The notes under the pieces are model-generated. The model was given only the letters and a program-made list of their open reading frames with translations, was not told the DNA's origin and made no database searches. Below, one piece after another: positions 15,288-22,921 of a DNA stretch of 27,084 nt. The first letter of the stretch is position 1. Every line of letters starts with the position of its first letter. Made by a program: the position numbers and the translations under genes. The DNA lies in NCBI GenBank assembly GCA_044233745.1, contig JBIIJN010000031.1, positions 1-27,084 of the forward strand, given 5' to 3'. Source of the DNA: UBA6165 sp044233745 (GTDB taxonomy: Bacteria > Bacteroidota > Bacteroidia > Flavobacteriales_D > Crocinitomicaceae).

Positions 15288-15800
15288 TTATTTCTTCTCT
15301 GGAACCATGATGTCCATAGTAAATGAGCCTTTTATATTGATGTCTTCATAGATGTCTTCTATGTCGTCTTTGGTAACGGCAGTAATTTCCATATAGAACT
15401 TTTTTACACCTTTAAAATCTTTTATTTCTGCTTCAGTCAAACCTGGAATCGTCAAAGTATTGCCGTTGTCTTTGATTTTCATAGTTGCCACATTGGCCGC
15501 TTCAACACCGTCCGCGCTAATGATAACACTGATGTTGTCAAAGTCAGCAAAACCATTTTCATAATCTGTAGTGAGAACAATTTCTTTCATGACCATGCTG
15601 TGCACATCGTCGGCGCCAATGCCAAAATCTTCTGGCTTAAATTCAAATTCCAATTGCGCATCTGCAACACCGCTGGCGAAAAATGGTCCTTCAAGCATGG
15701 TTTCAAATTCAACAGGGCCGTATGTTGCTGGAACATAATTGGTACATCCGATGAGTGTTGCTCCGAGTAGTGCAATAACCCCAAGTATTGGTTTTTTCAT
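15288..15800 (-). CDS. Lipoprotein of unknown function
   Basis: A 170-residue lipoprotein. I choose the ATG at 15800 because it starts a classic lipoprotein signal (MKKPILGVIALLGATLIGC, lipid-bearing C19) and because a -7 box lies at 15822-15829, between it and the other in-frame ATG at 15842. The mature part is acidic and rich in beta-strand-like sequence with repeated DDI/EDI segments; it begins with a Pro/Tyr linker. I do not recognise a family. It diverges from the alpha/beta hydrolase gene. Confidence 0.75.
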   Translation of the reverse strand: MKKPILGVIALLGATLIGCTNYVPATYGPVEFETMLEGPFFASGVADAQLEFEFKPEDFGIGADDVHSMVMKEIVLTTDYENGFADFDNISVIISADGVEAANVATMKIKDNGNTLTIPGLTEAEIKDFKGVKKFYMEITAVTKDDIEDIYEDINIKGSFTMDIMVPEKK

Positions 15801-15821
15801 GAGTTCTATATTTATTGAAGG

Positions 15822-15829
15822 CAAACATA
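15822..15829 (-). promoter_or_regulatory. -7 promoter box of the lipoprotein gene
   Basis: The minus strand reads TATGTTTG, an exact match to the Bacteroidota TAnnTTTG box. It predicts a transcript start about 17 bases before the ATG at 15800. I see no good -33 TTTG at the usual distance. Confidence 0.45.
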
Positions 15830-15893
15830 GTGTTTTTTTCAAAACTCGCGCGGATGAATTCCATCTTTCGCAATTTTACAAAGCACAAATCCA

Positions 15894-15901
15894 TAAATTT
15901 G
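15894..15901 (+). promoter_or_regulatory. -7 promoter box immediately before the hydrolase start codon
   Basis: TAAATTTG matches TAnnTTTG exactly and ends five bases before the ATG at 15906. If used, transcription would begin at or near the start codon and the mRNA would be leaderless. No clear -33 box. Confidence 0.35.
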
Positions 15902-15905
15902 AAGC

Positions 15906-16787
15906 ATGAATACAATTCTGTTATCTGAGTCGAAGTTTGCATATAATGGTGCTGTGAAAATTCGCTATGAGCATGTGCCTTCGAAGAATGGTATAAACTT
16001 GCTTTTTGTGATGGGCTTGAGCATTGATGCTTTTGGTTGGAGCAATACTTTTTTGAGACCTTTTTTAGATGCAGGGTATGGTGTTCTGCGCATGGATAAT
16101 CGATGTACTGGAGGCTCGAGTTTTGTGAAAAATTGGGGCAAATCGAGATTCGACTTGGGTGATATGGCTGCCGATTGCATTGCAGTGTTGGATGATGCGA
16201 AAATAGAAAGAGCCCATGCTGTGGGTGTTTCTTTGGGTGGTATGATAGTGCAACAAATGGCTATATCTTTCCCGAATAGAGTAGCAAGCATCACGTCGAT
16301 CATGTCGGGTGCCAACGTGCATCTTTTGAATATGCCTTTGCGTTCGTATTGGACATTTTTACGCTTGGGTTATGTTGCAGGCAAACCGAGAAAACTTAGG
16401 GGGATTGAAAAATATACGGCCATCAACACACAAATTTGGCAGGTGCTCGACCCAAAAAACATTGACGACACGGATGTGGAATGGATCCGTGCCATAAGCC
16501 AATATCAATGCGAAAATAAGCAGATGATTCGTTCAGATTCTGCTCCACATCAAGCCATTGCAGTATTGCGCACCGGTTCAAGATTTGCCGGTTTGCAGAA
16601 AACTCAAATGCCAAAATTGGTGATTCATGGCGATTCAGACCCGCTTATTTCTGTGAAAAATGCCTTTCAGTTTGTCAAGAAAATTCCAAACACCAAATTA
16701 TTGATTCTCAAGAATATGGGGCACACTCTTCCCAAAAGATATTATATAAAGATGTTTGAAGCGATAGATGAATTGTGCAGAGGCTAA
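15906..16787 (+). CDS. Alpha/beta-fold hydrolase
   Basis: A 293-residue cytoplasmic enzyme with a complete catalytic triad: nucleophile S109 in the elbow GVSLGG, acid D245 in HGDSDPL, and H273 in MGHTLP. An oxyanion-type segment LLFVMGLSIDAFGW precedes strand 4, and the MDNRCTGGSS stretch is typical of esterase/epoxide-hydrolase-like members. A cap region lies at about 140-215. The substrate cannot be told. Its stop codon overlaps that of the small Lacal_2735-type gene on the other strand by four bases. No signal peptide is present. Confidence 0.85.
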   Translation: MNTILLSESKFAYNGAVKIRYEHVPSKNGINLLFVMGLSIDAFGWSNTFLRPFLDAGYGVLRMDNRCTGGSSFVKNWGKSRFDLGDMAADCIAVLDDAKIERAHAVGVSLGGMIVQQMAISFPNRVASITSIMSGANVHLLNMPLRSYWTFLRLGYVAGKPRKLRGIEKYTAINTQIWQVLDPKNIDDTDVEWIRAISQYQCENKQMIRSDSAPHQAIAVLRTGSRFAGLQKTQMPKLVIHGDSDPLISVKNAFQFVKKIPNTKLLILKNMGHTLPKRYYIKMFEAIDELCRG

Positions 16788-16951
16788 GATTCTAGCGCGG
16801 CTATTTTTTTAACGATATCCTCTGCTTCGGCAAGTTTGGCATCAGCGGCTTTTCTGTTGGTATGTGAAAGTTGATGTGCATCGCTCAATAGGTTTTTATA
16901 CGCCTCTTCAAGCTTTTCTTTTTCTGATTTCTTTTTGAACAGTCCGAACAT
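16784..16951 (-). CDS. Lacal_2735-type small protein (55 residues)
   Basis: This short gene encodes a highly charged helical protein. It starts MFGLFKKKSEKEKLEEAYKN, continues with LLSDAHQLSHTNRKAADAK and ends with an AEAEDIVKKIAALES helix. The start, the 'SHTNRKAAD.K.AEAE' centre and the length match the small Bacteroidota family I know as Lacal_2735, whose function is unknown. The whole protein could form a helical hairpin or coiled coil. The codon frame is open only in this direction and its stop overlaps that of the hydrolase by four bases. Confidence 0.8.
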   Translation of the reverse strand: MFGLFKKKSEKEKLEEAYKNLLSDAHQLSHTNRKAADAKLAEAEDIVKKIAALES

Positions 16952-17089
16952 AGTTTTTCTTTTCAGAACAGCTCAAGGCACTGAATGTTTTGAAATTACT
17001 GCAATTTCCCGCGCACTTTGAACAGATATTTTTAGGTGTTTTTTCAAAAACCAGCAGATTTCGAAACACAAAACAATGCGCAATAAAAA

Positions 17090-17113
17090 AGACTGCCCCA
17101 GAAGAAGCAGTCT
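17090..17113 (-). terminator. Intrinsic terminator of the 17140-19437 operon
   Basis: A 7-bp stem (AGACTGC with GCAGTCT) has a ten-base loop. It is followed on the minus strand by a T-run and lies 27 bases after the stop codon of the leftward gene. The rest of the 188-base gap 16952-17139 shows nothing else. Confidence 0.85.
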
Positions 17114-17139
17114 CTCAAAATTTAAAATATTTTTTTGTT

Positions 17140-18735
17140 TTAAAACGAAATGCTGCTGAATTTATAACGTTTGGCGGATCTGCCTTCCATACGGGTCAAA
17201 ACAACCAGACCTTCTTCGGTTTGGGTGTAAAAATTCGGGTCGAATGCCATGGCAAATGAGCCCATCTTCAGCAGATTGCTCAAAGGCAGAGAGGCAAAAG
17301 TTCTGTTGTCATAGATAAACGCACCATTCGCATCGATAGCGGTCATGAAAACAGGGAAAATAGCATCTCTACCAAAAATGTCATCCACGTAAATTTTAGC
17401 GCCAGATTTGTCTCTCCAAAAGCACTTGGCGTTGCCTACTTCTCTTTCAAAAGCAAAGAAATTCCAAAGGAGATAAACTTGGTCGTTTTTCATGACACTC
17501 AAAACGGAGCCACTTTTCACATTGGGGTCAAGTGTTTTTTCAGATTGTTTTTTATCCAAAACGGCACTCCAAATTTGCTCGCCTTTGTCATCCAAAGCCA
17601 ACACAATCACACTTCCGTAATTATAGATGTATTCAGACGCGACAGGTTGCGTGTTAGGAATAATGTTTTTTGTGGTAGTTTGCTGCTCAATAACCATGTA
17701 GGTGTATTGCTTTGATGTTGTAAATGTGTTTAACAAAACGTAGTCAGAGAGCGCGTGACCGGGAGTACTAGCAGCTCTTTCTGACGCTACTTTACGCATG
17801 AGTTCTTCAGCAATAAATGGATTCGTAAAGCTCATCATTTTGCCATCTTTAGAAGCACATAAATGCATTACGCGCTGCCATGTGGATATGTTTTTACCCA
17901 ATTCAGTAGTCATTCCACTGAGGAAAAACTCATCGTTTTTACCCACAACCAATTGCGTTGCTATTGGATAAGTGCCATTTAAATTTAATGGCTCCACTTC
18001 AGGACCTTTTTCCGTAACACTAATCCACTGGTAAGTTCTTTCTTTTTTGCCGTGGTCATGCTCTTTGAAAACAACCACAACACCAGCGTTGTTAATAGCG
18101 ACTAAATTGAATGGATTGCGTTTCGATTCAAACTCATAATTGATGGTGTATGACCAAAGCGAACTTAAATCTTCCGTTGAAAAAACTTGAATTTTGAATT
18201 TTTCTGTCGCTCCTTTTTCGAAAGGTAAGTCTGTGGCAATCAGCAGTTTTGTTCCATCTGGAGAGAAATGGTAATTGAACCAAGCGGAATTCATTTGGCT
18301 AGGAGCAGATATGTTTTCCAAAACACGTGCTTCTTTCAAGGGCGCGCCATCTTCATCTGAAAGGTAAACATGTAGCGAACTCTTGCCTTCTTTCTTGTTC
18401 CAGCCATCATAGAAATGATAGATTTTACCATTGTTCATCAAGGTTTTGCGGTGCAACTTGCTGTCGCCCATCACGCCTTCGGAGTTGGGTATGCGAATCG
18501 ATTTAATGAACTTGATAGTTTTCGAATATCGTTCTATTAGAATCTCTTCGTTTGTGATGGATCCACCGGTTCTTAACACATAAAAGCCGTCGGCATTGAA
18601 TCCGAGAAATTCATTGAAAAACGTGGTGTTGGATTGATTTACCTGATCTTCTGAGTTTTGAATATTTACTTCTTGCGCAAATAATACCTGAGCAGCACCC
18701 AAAATAAGGGCTGCTCCAACAAAAAATGACTTCAT
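17140..18735 (-). CDS. Exported protein of unknown function, beta-propeller-like
   Basis: A 531-residue protein with a clear signal peptide (MKSFFVGAALILGAAQVLFAQ). The mature part is a series of four-to-five-strand stretches of the kind found in WD/TolB-like propellers, for example HFSPDGTKLLIATDLPF near residue 160 and a later ALDDKGEQIWSAVL. There is no T9SS C-terminal domain, no lipobox and no catalytic motif; it is probably periplasmic or surface-held. I do not recognise the family. The upstream gene ends 12 bases before its ATG, so both are one transcription unit closed by the hairpin at 17090-17113. Confidence 0.75.
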   Translation of the reverse strand: MKSFFVGAALILGAAQVLFAQEVNIQNSEDQVNQSNTTFFNEFLGFNADGFYVLRTGGSITNEEILIERYSKTIKFIKSIRIPNSEGVMGDSKLHRKTLMNNGKIYHFYDGWNKKEGKSSLHVYLSDEDGAPLKEARVLENISAPSQMNSAWFNYHFSPDGTKLLIATDLPFEKGATEKFKIQVFSTEDLSSLWSYTINYEFESKRNPFNLVAINNAGVVVVFKEHDHGKKERTYQWISVTEKGPEVEPLNLNGTYPIATQLVVGKNDEFFLSGMTTELGKNISTWQRVMHLCASKDGKMMSFTNPFIAEELMRKVASERAASTPGHALSDYVLLNTFTTSKQYTYMVIEQQTTTKNIIPNTQPVASEYIYNYGSVIVLALDDKGEQIWSAVLDKKQSEKTLDPNVKSGSVLSVMKNDQVYLLWNFFAFEREVGNAKCFWRDKSGAKIYVDDIFGRDAIFPVFMTAIDANGAFIYDNRTFASLPLSNLLKMGSFAMAFDPNFYTQTEEGLVVLTRMEGRSAKRYKFSSISF

Positions 18736-18747
18736 ATTGGATTTGTA

Positions 18748-19437
18748 TTATAGGTTTTCAGCAGCCCAAGCGTTGTACTCGTTGATGATTTCAAACAAAT
18801 TAAACATTTTGTAGCCTTTTTCTTTGTTCTTCACTTTGTTCGCCAATTCTTGGTGTTCAGCTACCAAGGCAGACATTTTATCAGCAAACTTAAGCATCAA
18901 TGATGAGTGAACAATTGGCTCTTTACCATCTTTGGCAATCACGATATCGGTGTTGTATCTGCGCGCGTCATAGTCCTTGTCTGATTCCCCAGATTGACGG
19001 GTCATGCTCACAAATCCATCTTTGGTTGAATACCATTCGTACAATCTGATTTTTCCATCGGCAACCATCAAGTTGAAGTTTGACTTTTTCATCAAACCAC
19101 CGCTATATGCGATAGATTCATACACTTTATCAGCAATTTTGTATCCTTTGATATCGTCTGGCTTATATTTAGCAAGAGGCTTTTTGTCGTTTTCATTATT
19201 ATAGAATTCACACATATTTTGGTTGCTGTTTCCAACACCACCAGTAGCACATCTTGTACCAGCTTTGATAAATCCCTGAACAGTGTCGTTGTCGTTGGTG
19301 ATCACATAACCGGGATACATTTTGTTGACTTGATAAATTTTCGGACTCCAGTCAGCAACAGACGTAGGCTCAGAATCCTGGGCATTTACAAACATTAGGC
19401 TCAAAACCGAGGAAAGCAAAAGGGCAATTTTTTTCAT
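18748..19437 (-). CDS. Exported protein of unknown function
   Basis: A 229-residue protein with signal peptide MKKIALLLSSVLSLMFVNAQ. The mature start, YPGYVITNDNDTVQGFIKAG (about 41-60), resembles the 'x.G.I....GDT..G.I' segment of a group of uncharacterised Bacteroidota exported proteins. Further on come two cysteines (about 62 and 75, possible disulfide), a charged middle and a C-terminal helix-rich part. No enzymatic motif. It is first of a two-gene operon with the propeller-like protein, suggesting that they work together at the envelope. Confidence 0.75.
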   Translation of the reverse strand: MKKIALLLSSVLSLMFVNAQDSEPTSVADWSPKIYQVNKMYPGYVITNDNDTVQGFIKAGTRCATGGVGNSNQNMCEFYNNENDKKPLAKYKPDDIKGYKIADKVYESIAYSGGLMKKSNFNLMVADGKIRLYEWYSTKDGFVSMTRQSGESDKDYDARRYNTDIVIAKDGKEPIVHSSLMLKFADKMSALVAEHQELANKVKNKEKGYKMFNLFEIINEYNAWAAENL

Positions 19438-19534
19438 TTCTGTTTATTTTGCGGTGAAGGTAAACCATTGGTTTTGGTTTGAAAGATTTTAATCAATATT
19501 TAACACAACAAAAATTTGGTGGGAATGATTTGTT

Positions 19535-20503
19535 TCAATACCCCAAAACTTCTCTCACTCTACCCAAAGTTTCTTTAGCTACAATTCTGGCTTTTTCAGC
19601 GCCTTCTTGCAATAGGTTTTCCAGTTCATCATTGTGATTCATGTAATAATCGTAGCGCTCTCGGGTGTCGGCAAATTTTTCCATTAGCAATTCAAACAGC
19701 GCTTGTTTGGCATGACCGAAGCCATAATTTCCTGCCAAGTAGTTTTGTCGCAAAGCCTCGATTTGTTCTGGTGACCCCAATAATTTATACAAAGCAAAAA
19801 CATTACACGCATCTGGATTTTTGGGTTCTTCCAAGGGTGTACTGTCTGTAACAATGCCCATGATTTGCTTACGAAGTTGCTTTTCTGGTAAAAAGATGTT
19901 GATGAAATTGTTGCGTGATTTACTCATTTTATGTCCGTCTGTGCCCGGAACAATCATCGTTTCTTCGTTCAAAGAATCTTGCGGCAAGACCAATGTTTCG
20001 CCCATTTTGTGATTGAATCTGGAGGCCACATCACGCGTAAATTCCAAATGTTGCAATTGGTCTTTGCCAACGGGAACAAATTCGGCGTCGTACAATAAAA
20101 TATCAGCCGCCATCAGCATGGGGTAGGTGAAAAGTCCGGCATTCACATCTTCCAAACGATCGGCTTTGTCTTTGAACGAGTGCGCCAAAGTCAAGCGTTG
20201 ATACGGAAAAAAGCAGCTCAAATACCACGACAATTCAGCGGTTTCAGGCACATCCGATTGGCGGTAGTATGTCGCTTTTTTGGTGTCCAAACCACAAGCC
20301 AACCAAGCCGCAGCGGTACTTCTGTTGTTTTCGCGTAGTACATTGCCGTCCTTGATTTGCGTCAAAGCATGCATGTCGGCGATAAACAAAAAAGAATCAT
20401 TGGCAGGATTTTCCGACAACTGAATGGCAGGTAAAATTGCGCCCAAAATATTTCCCAAATGTGGTGTTCCTGTACTTTGTACTCCAGTTAAAATGCGTGG
20501 CAT
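19535..20503 (-). CDS. trpS: Tryptophanyl-tRNA synthetase
   Basis: A 322-residue class I aminoacyl-tRNA synthetase that charges tRNA-Trp. The ATG at 20503 is chosen because the protein then starts MPRILTGVQSTGTPHLGN, the normal beginning for the family. A -7 box (20522-20529) lies between it and the upstream in-frame ATG at 20569. The HIGH-type motif is HLGN (15-18) and the KMSKS loop is intact at 192-196. Length is standard for bacterial TrpRS. It diverges from the TonB-domain gene. It stands alone as a housekeeping gene in this region. Confidence 0.95.
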   Translation of the reverse strand: MPRILTGVQSTGTPHLGNILGAILPAIQLSENPANDSFLFIADMHALTQIKDGNVLRENNRSTAAAWLACGLDTKKATYYRQSDVPETAELSWYLSCFFPYQRLTLAHSFKDKADRLEDVNAGLFTYPMLMAADILLYDAEFVPVGKDQLQHLEFTRDVASRFNHKMGETLVLPQDSLNEETMIVPGTDGHKMSKSRNNFINIFLPEKQLRKQIMGIVTDSTPLEEPKNPDACNVFALYKLLGSPEQIEALRQNYLAGNYGFGHAKQALFELLMEKFADTRERYDYYMNHNDELENLLQEGAEKARIVAKETLGRVREVLGY

Positions 20504-20521
20504 AGCTGTGAATTGTTTGGG

Positions 20522-20529
20522 CAAAAATA
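20522..20529 (-). promoter_or_regulatory. -7 promoter box of trpS
   Basis: The minus strand reads TATTTTTG, an exact TAnnTTTG. It predicts a leader of about 14 bases before the ATG at 20503. A clear -33 element is not visible. Confidence 0.4.
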
Positions 20530-20616
20530 AGAACAAAGGTTGAAGTAGGGAACGATTGATGGAATTCAAATTTTTGGCGTTATAATTTCAGGTTGTTTCA
20601 ACGAATTTCACCTTGC

Positions 20617-20651
20617 TTTGATAGGGGATTTTTTAATAATATCTACTTTAG
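20617..20651 (+). promoter_or_regulatory. Possible promoter of the TonB-domain gene
   Basis: TTTG at 20617-20620 and TACTTTAG at 20644-20651 (one mismatch to TAnnTTTG) are 23 bases apart, inside the allowed but upper spacing. The -7-like box ends 13 bases before the ATG at 20665. Confidence 0.35.
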
Positions 20652-20664
20652 TAAAAAAATTACG

Positions 20665-21111
20665 ATGCAAACAATCCAAAATGCCAGCATTGCGCTCTTC
20701 GGTATATTGATATCATTCAATGTATCTTTTGCTCAGTGTTGTGTCCATGAGGATACTTCTAGAGTAGTTCTAGTTCCTCCCCCACAACCACCAGCTGATG
20801 AAATTTTTGATGTTGTGGAAGTAGAAGCTAGTTTCCCAGGAGGTGTTGAATTCTTGCAGCAGTTCATCAAAGAAAACGTAACATATCCTGAAGAGGCCAT
20901 TCAAAAGAAAGAACACGGTCGAGTTTATGTACGTTTTGTAGTTGAAAAAGAAGGTTCCATCACAAATATTGTAATTGCAAGAGGAGTCAGTCGGTCGCTT
21001 GACGCTGAAGCTATACGCTTAGTGAAAATGATGCCCAATTGGTCACCAGGAATGCAACGTGGCAAGGCTGTGAGAACTAGAGTCGTAGTGCCTATCCTTT
21101 TTAAGCTTTAG
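20665..21111 (+). CDS. Exported TonB C-terminal-domain protein
   Basis: From the ATG at 20665 the protein is 148 residues. It has a hydrophobic N-terminus MQTIQNASIALFGILISF ending SFAQ (24), then a short proline-rich linker VLVPPPQPPAD, then a TonB C-terminal domain (about 55-148; EASFPGG, VTYPEEAI, GRVYVRFVVEKEGSI, AIRLVKMMPNWSPGMQRG). TonB domains contact outer-membrane receptors. A usual TonB has an uncleaved N-terminal anchor and a long Pro/Lys rod. This one has a cleavable-looking signal and almost no rod, so it is unlikely to transduce energy from the inner membrane. A C-C pair directly after AQ could be a disulfide or, less likely, a lipid site. Confidence 0.85.
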   Translation: MQTIQNASIALFGILISFNVSFAQCCVHEDTSRVVLVPPPQPPADEIFDVVEVEASFPGGVEFLQQFIKENVTYPEEAIQKKEHGRVYVRFVVEKEGSITNIVIARGVSRSLDAEAIRLVKMMPNWSPGMQRGKAVRTRVVVPILFKL

Positions 21112-21112
21112 T

Positions 21113-21125
21113 GGGTGGCTCACCC
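21113..21125. terminator. Weak GC hairpin between converging genes
   Basis: GGGTG and CACCC form a 5-bp stem on a three-base loop in the eight-base gap between the TonB-domain and pth stop codons. No T-run follows, so termination is uncertain. Confidence 0.3.
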
Positions 21126-21683
21126 CCCATTATGCTTCGTCATTGTCAGCCCCAAACCAATACTTACAAAATCCAACACACATGCTTTAGCGGCTTCGAT
21201 GCGCTCAGGTAAAATTTTGGCATCTTCTGCTGGCCAATCGCCCAAAACATAATCCGCTTGTTGTCCGGGTTTGAAATCTGACCCCACACCAAAACGCAAA
21301 CGGGCGTAGTTTGTTGAAGACAATAATTCTTGGATGCTTTTCAATCCGTTGTGTCCACCATCGCTGCCTTTGCCTTTGAGACGAATTTTTCCGAAGGGCA
21401 GGGCAATATCATCCAAAATCACCAAAATGTTCTCTATCGGAATTTTTTCTTGCTGCATCCAATATTTTACCGCCTGACCTGAAAGATTCATGTAGGTGTT
21501 CGGTTTCAACAAGACCAAAACACGAGATTTGTGTTTGATGGTCGCCAATTCGCCCAAACGCCCAGTTTTAAAAGCTTCTTCTTTCTCTTTCGCCAAGGCT
21601 TCCACCACACGGAAACCAATGTTGTGGCGCGTGTTTTCATATTTTGATCCGGGATTGCCTAGTCCGATGATGAGGTATTTCAT
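21120..21683 (-). CDS. pth: Peptidyl-tRNA hydrolase
   Basis: A 187-residue enzyme that frees tRNA from peptidyl-tRNA dropped by ribosomes. The ATG at 21683 gives the expected start MKYLIIGLGNPGSKYENTRH, with N10 and catalytic H20; an in-frame ATG 11 codons upstream would add an unrelated tail. Further family blocks are LKPNTYMNLSG, DDIALPFGKIRLKGKGSDGG and HNGLKSIQ. All the catalytic residues are present. It converges on the TonB-domain gene. The gap to its right (21684-21857) holds CTTTGTG-type repeats. Confidence 0.95.
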   Translation of the reverse strand: MKYLIIGLGNPGSKYENTRHNIGFRVVEALAKEKEEAFKTGRLGELATIKHKSRVLVLLKPNTYMNLSGQAVKYWMQQEKIPIENILVILDDIALPFGKIRLKGKGSDGGHNGLKSIQELLSSTNYARLRFGVGSDFKPGQQADYVLGDWPAEDAKILPERIEAAKACVLDFVSIGLGLTMTKHNGG

Positions 21684-21819
21684 TTTTGTGTCTTCATATT
21701 TATAAAAGTTGGTCACATTTATCTCCCGCAGCTACGGAAGGGAGAGAGCTTCACAAAGTAGTCACACCGCGCAGCAGCAACGAAGTTAGAGTTCCACGGA
21801 GGATTAAATTTGCTTCCAC

Positions 21820-21855
21820 CTTTGTGCTCTTTGTGTTTTCTTCGTGTCTTTTGTG
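21820..21855. repeat. CTTTGTG-type short repeat tract
   Basis: Four near copies of CTTTGTG: 21820-21826, 21829-21835, CTTCGTG at 21840-21846 and CTTTTGTG at 21848-21855, spaced 8-11 bases. The tract ends two bases before the stop codon of the dehydrogenase gene. Together with the AGAGTTCCACGGAGG before it, it gives the gap a strong low-complexity look. Confidence 0.7.
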
Positions 21856-21857
21856 AC

Positions 21858-22808
21858 CTATACCAACTTCCCAATATCCACATGATCCAACATCGTTTTG
21901 GTCATCAATTCCAAGTCATATTTTGGTTTCCAGCCCCAATCTTGTTGTGCAACCGTGTCGTTGATGGAATCTGGCCAAGAATCGGCAATTTTTTGTCTGA
22001 AATCTGGGGCATAGTTGATGGTGAATGCTGGCATGAATTGTTGGATAGATGCCGCTAATTGTGCTGGTGTGAAGCTAATTCCACCCAAATTGTATGCTGT
22101 TCGTACTTTAACGCTTTCCGCGGGAGCTTCCATCAATTCCAAAGTGGCGCGAATGGCATCTTCCATAAACATCATGGGCAATGCGGTATTTTCGGACAAA
22201 AAGGAAGTGTATGTGCCGTTTTTCAAGGCGTGGTAGAAAATATCGACTGCGTAATCTGTTGTTCCTCCGCCAGGAAGACTTTGGTAAGAAATTAAACCTG
22301 GGTAGCGGATAGAGCGCACGTCCACACCAAAAACGCGGTGGTAGTAAGAACACCACAATTCTCCAGCCAATTTGGAAATGCCATACACCGTAGTCGGTTC
22401 CATGACAGTTTCTTGTGGCGTGTTCATTCTAGGTGTCGTTGGACCAAAAACCGCGATTGATGAAGGCCAAAACACCTTTTTTATCTTTCCTTCTTTGGCC
22501 AAATTGAGCACGTGAAACAATCCATCCATGTTCAATTCCCAAGCAAAAGCAATGTTCTTTTCAGCCGTTGCAGAAAGCAAAGCAGCCAATAAATAAACAT
22601 CGGTAATTTGATTTTGTACTACGATTTCTTCCAAACGATTCTTGTCTAAAGCGTTCAAAGAAAAGTAGTTGAATCCTTCAAGCGAGTCTGGACAATGTTC
22701 GTGAATGTCGGAGGCGAATACGTTATCGTGACCTTGTTTTGCTACTAATGCGCGAACGATTTCAACGCCGATTTGTCCTGCTGAACCAATTACTAATGTC
22801 TTTTGCAT
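21858..22808 (-). CDS. L-threonine 3-dehydrogenase-type SDR (NAD-dependent epimerase/dehydratase fold)
   Basis: A 316-residue extended short-chain dehydrogenase. The ATG at 22808 begins MQKTLVIGSAGQIG, whose GSAGQIG is the NAD-binding glycine motif (8-14). Catalytic residues are S116/S117 (WPSSIAVFG), Y142 and K146 (YGISK). The string IRYPGLISYQSLPGGGTTDY and LPMMFMEDAI are typical of the SDR-type threonine 3-dehydrogenases known from Flavobacterium, which oxidise threonine to 2-amino-3-ketobutyrate. UDP-sugar epimerases are more distant. It is divergent from the homogentisate dioxygenase gene across 248 bases. An inverted repeat (22826-22842) overlaps its -7 box. Confidence 0.85.
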   Translation of the reverse strand: MQKTLVIGSAGQIGVEIVRALVAKQGHDNVFASDIHEHCPDSLEGFNYFSLNALDKNRLEEIVVQNQITDVYLLAALLSATAEKNIAFAWELNMDGLFHVLNLAKEGKIKKVFWPSSIAVFGPTTPRMNTPQETVMEPTTVYGISKLAGELWCSYYHRVFGVDVRSIRYPGLISYQSLPGGGTTDYAVDIFYHALKNGTYTSFLSENTALPMMFMEDAIRATLELMEAPAESVKVRTAYNLGGISFTPAQLAASIQQFMPAFTINYAPDFRQKIADSWPDSINDTVAQQDWGWKPKYDLELMTKTMLDHVDIGKLV

Positions 22809-22825
22809 GCTATTAGGGATTTTGT

Positions 22826-22842
22826 TTTTGTGCTTCACAAAA
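22826..22842. promoter_or_regulatory. Inverted repeat over the threonine dehydrogenase promoter
   Basis: TTTTGTG-ctt-CACAAAA is a perfect 7-3-7 dyad. It lies 18 bases before the ATG at 22808 and overlaps the -7 box on the minus strand. The place suits a repressor operator, but the protein is unknown. Confidence 0.45.
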
Positions 22843-22845
22843 GTA
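22838..22845 (-). promoter_or_regulatory. -7 promoter box of the threonine dehydrogenase gene
   Basis: The minus strand reads TACTTTTG, an exact TAnnTTTG and the same octamer as the divergent box at 22891-22898. It places the transcript start about 25 bases before the ATG at 22808 and argues against the alternative ATG at 22838. Confidence 0.45.
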
Positions 22846-22870
22846 CACGTTCAACTGAAATAAATCATTT

Positions 22871-22898
22871 TTTGGTTCGGATTAATTTTCTACTTTTG
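22871..22898 (+). promoter_or_regulatory. Promoter of homogentisate dioxygenase
   Basis: A -33 TTTG (22871-22874) and a -7 TACTTTTG (22891-22898) are 16 bases apart, close to the Bacteroidota arrangement. Transcription would start near 22903, giving a leader of about 150 bases. Confidence 0.55.
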
Positions 22899-22921
22899 CT
22901 CAAGAAATCAACAAAAAACAA

